From Kuafuiihalomonas sp039024635 (lineage in GTDB: Bacteria; Myxococcota; Kuafuiibacteriia; Kuafuiibacteriales; Kuafuiibacteriaceae): DNA of 6,791 bases. Position numbers and translations under genes: made by a program. The first letter of the stretch is position 1; each line of letters begins with the position of its first letter. The notes under the pieces were generated by a model, which did no database searches, was not told the DNA's origin, and worked only from the letters and a program-made list of their open reading frames with translations. The DNA lies in NCBI GenBank assembly GCA_039024635.1, contig JBCCQA010000059.1:1-6791 (forward strand), written 5' to 3'. This document shows positions 5,682 to 6,791 of the stretch, piece by piece.

Positions 5682-6115
5682 GTTTTCACACCCACCTTCC
5701 CGTTCAAGACCTCCAGCAGAGCCGCACCTTCTATGAGGCCCTTCTCGGGGTCTCTCCTGCTAAAGAAAAGCCGGACTACCTCAAGTTCCTGACTCCGGAG
5801 CTCAACCTGGCCTTCAGCCCTGCTCCGACCGGCTACGAGCCGCCGCCCGTTCATCTTGGATTCGAGCTCTCGAACCAGCTGGAACTGAGCCAGGCCGAAG
5901 ACCGGCTGCGACGATCGGGGATTCAGGTCGAGCTTCGAGACGACTCAGTGTGCTGCTACGCGGCTCAGGACAAGTTCTGGGTCACCGACCCGAGCGGCTA
6001 CCGGTGGGAGCTGTACGTACTGATCGAAGACGCCGACCATCGAGAAGACGCAGACTCCAAATGCTGCCTCGCCCGCGGTAAAAGCGCCGAATCCGTTCAG
6101 TCGGGGAGCGCGTAA
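5678..6115 (+). CDS. arsI: ArsI/CadI-type VOC metalloenzyme, probable organoarsenical C-As lyase
   Basis: Cytosolic enzyme of the vicinal oxygen chelate superfamily, 145 residues. ArsI proteins are Fe(II)-dependent dioxygenases that cleave the C-As bond of trivalent organoarsenicals such as methylarsenite; CadI relatives are cadmium-induced. Seen here: MRFHTHLPVQDLQQSRTFY, the first beta-alpha unit, with metal-ligand candidates His4/His6; PVHLGFE with His59; the vicinal pair Cys92-Cys93 in VCCYA, the substrate-binding motif of ArsI; and RWELY with Glu111 as the third ligand. A second CC pair (129-130) occurs in the C-terminal tail, as in several family members. ATG 5678 is preferred because relatives begin at this point; GTG 5657 would add seven residues. 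Neither has a Shine-Dalgarno sequence. The gene is divergent from the SigZ-like factor and its last 19 bp overlap the thioesterase gene. No arsR, arsM or efflux gene is in view, so a general thiol-metal role cannot be excluded. Confidence 0.86.
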   Translation: MRFHTHLPVQDLQQSRTFYEALLGVSPAKEKPDYLKFLTPELNLAFSPAPTGYEPPPVHLGFELSNQLELSQAEDRLRRSGIQVELRDDSVCCYAAQDKFWVTDPSGYRWELYVLIEDADHREDADSKCCLARGKSAESVQSGSA

Positions 6116-6510
6116 GTCCCCTGGGCCGTCGCGCAAGGTCGCTCCTGGTCCTCGTCCACCCACACCCGAACCGTTCCGACGACTAGTCTGCGTCCCGCAC
6201 GCTCGAGGTCAGCTCGGGCCTGGAGCTTGGTCCCCCGAGCCGGCCGAAGAAAACGGATCGAGAGGTCCGAAGTCAGCGCCATGGGCTGCGGGACGCCGGT
6301 GGCCCCAGCGACCAAAAACCAAAGGGCGGCATCGGCTACGCCGAACTGGGTCGGACCCGAGATGAAGCCGCCGGGCCGAAGGGCGGATTCGGCAGGGACG
6401 ACGAGGGCGAGGGCGTGGGTCGGACTCAGCTCCACACACCTGCAGGGCGCCGACGGCCAGTGGGTATCGAGCATGGCGTTGACCTCGGAGGGATCGAGCG
6501 GGGGGGTCAT
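6097..6510 (-). CDS. PaaI-type hotdog-fold acyl-CoA thioesterase
   Basis: Soluble 137-residue single hotdog domain, predicted to hydrolyse an acyl-CoA thioester as a homotetramer or dimer of dimers. The central-helix motif RPGGFISGPTQFGVADAALW (45-64) carries the likely catalytic Asp60; the classical HGG is RPGG here, as in a common subgroup. MALTSDLSIRFLRPARG (77-93) is the typical strand pair following the helix, and ATAQGTYALPD is a typical end. The substrate cannot be deduced. ATG 6510 is chosen because GGCAGG (6520-6525) lies 9 nt upstream; for the GTG at 6516 the same site would be only 3 nt away. Its 3' end overlaps arsI on the other strand by 19 bp. An unidentified gene ends 167 bp upstream on the same strand. 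Confidence 0.88.
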   Translation of the reverse strand: MTPPLDPSEVNAMLDTHWPSAPCRCVELSPTHALALVVPAESALRPGGFISGPTQFGVADAALWFLVAGATGVPQPMALTSDLSIRFLRPARGTKLQARADLERAGRRLVVGTVRVWVDEDQERPCATAQGTYALPD

Positions 6511-6517
6511 GGACACC

Positions 6518-6538
6518 AGCCTGCCGAGCCCGCAGGCT
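6518..6538 (-). promoter_or_regulatory. Hairpin enclosing the thioesterase ribosome-binding site
   Basis: On the minus strand AGCCTGC (6532-6538) and GCAGGCT (6518-6524) are perfect 7-bp arms around a 7-nt loop. The right arm contains the AGG that best serves ATG 6510. If formed in the mRNA it would mask the ribosome-binding site. This could be translational control, or chance in GC-rich DNA. Confidence 0.35.
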
Positions 6539-6626
6539 CAAGGCCAAGCCGCAGCGGCAGGGGCTCTCAGCGGCGCCAGACTCAGGCCGAAGCCAAGAGT
6601 TCCTCGCTCAGGGTCCAGCGTCGTTC

Positions 6627-6664
6627 GGCGGACTCGTCGCTCGTGGTACAGGCGTGAGTCCGCC
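6627..6664. repeat. 9-bp inverted repeat downstream of the right-edge gene
   Basis: GGCGGACTC (6627-6635) and GAGTCCGCC (6656-6664) are exact reverse complements separated by 20 nt. Immediately next to it, CCGCC-GAA-GGCGG (6664-6676) is a smaller hairpin, starting 1 nt after the stop codon of the right-edge gene. No T-tract follows on the minus strand, so this is not a classical intrinsic terminator. It could be a terminator-like structure protecting the 3' end, or an operator for the thioesterase. Confidence 0.4.
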
Positions 6665-6677
6665 CGCCGAAGGCGGC

Positions 6678-6791
6678 TCAGGTGGTGGCCCGAGCGCCGG
6701 GGACCAAGTCCTCTTCCTCGCCCAGGAAGTAGTTGAAGTCCTCCGCTTCGTCGGCGTGAAGCAGATGGTAGGCGTGGGCCGGTGATTGGGC
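6678..6791 (-). CDS. C-terminal fragment of an unidentified protein, cut by the right window edge
   Basis: The minus strand is open from the window edge to a TGA at 6678-6680, giving 37 residues that begin AQSPAHAYHLLHADEAEDFN and end in GARATT. The stretch is acidic (DEAED, GEEED) with aromatic residues between, like a normal protein tail and unlike the Arg/Pro/Ser-rich shadow frames. A hairpin directly after the stop supports a gene end here. I do not recognise the family. An antisense artefact is possible because so little is visible. Confidence 0.5.
   Translation of the reverse strand, partial: AQSPAHAYHLLHADEAEDFNYFLGEEEDLVPGARATT

Overview
The window is high-GC bacterial DNA, densely coding, with seven confidently supported genes and the tail of an eighth. 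I see no rRNA, tRNA, CRISPR array, transposase or phage gene. The gene types (a 7TM sensor kinase with a jelly-roll-like ectodomain, an ECF sigma factor with a cysteine tail, a GPH sugar transporter, a YedI-type membrane protein) would fit a free-living Gram-negative such as a myxobacterium-like or other deltaproteobacterial lineage. That assignment is only an impression from gene style and base composition.

Layout. From 1874 down to the left edge, on the minus strand, lies a sensor histidine kinase whose C-terminal ATPase half is cut by the window end. Just upstream, also on the minus strand, is a DUF1801 protein (2378 to 1959). A 118-bp divergent gap follows, then a plus-strand GPH-family cation/sugar symporter (2497 to 3939). 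It converges, with a 16-bp gap, on a minus-strand pair: a SigZ-like ECF sigma factor (5572 to 4931) followed by a YedI/DUF808 membrane protein (4852 to 3956). Divergent from the sigma gene is a plus-strand ArsI/CadI-type VOC metalloenzyme (5678 to 6115). It overlaps the end of a minus-strand PaaI-type thioesterase (6510 to 6097) by 19 bp. The right edge holds the last 37 codons of an unidentified minus-strand gene.

How the genes may work together. The most suggestive unit is the divergent sigma/ArsI pair. The sigma factor has five cysteines in its C-terminal tail, and the VOC protein has the vicinal CC pair typical of organoarsenical-cleaving ArsI enzymes. Between them is a perfect 10-bp inverted repeat that covers the arsI start codon. 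This looks like a soft-metal or arsenical response module, possibly including the YedI protein downstream of sigma; this is inference. A second theme is possible carbohydrate sensing and transport, from the jelly-roll-like kinase ectodomain and the GPH transporter.

A technical oddity: both minus-strand genes at the left have a strong Shine-Dalgarno sequence placed for an out-of-frame short ORF that overlaps the main gene's start. In each case removal of one base would join the short ORF to the main frame. This could reflect leader ORFs with coupled translation or single-base assembly errors.
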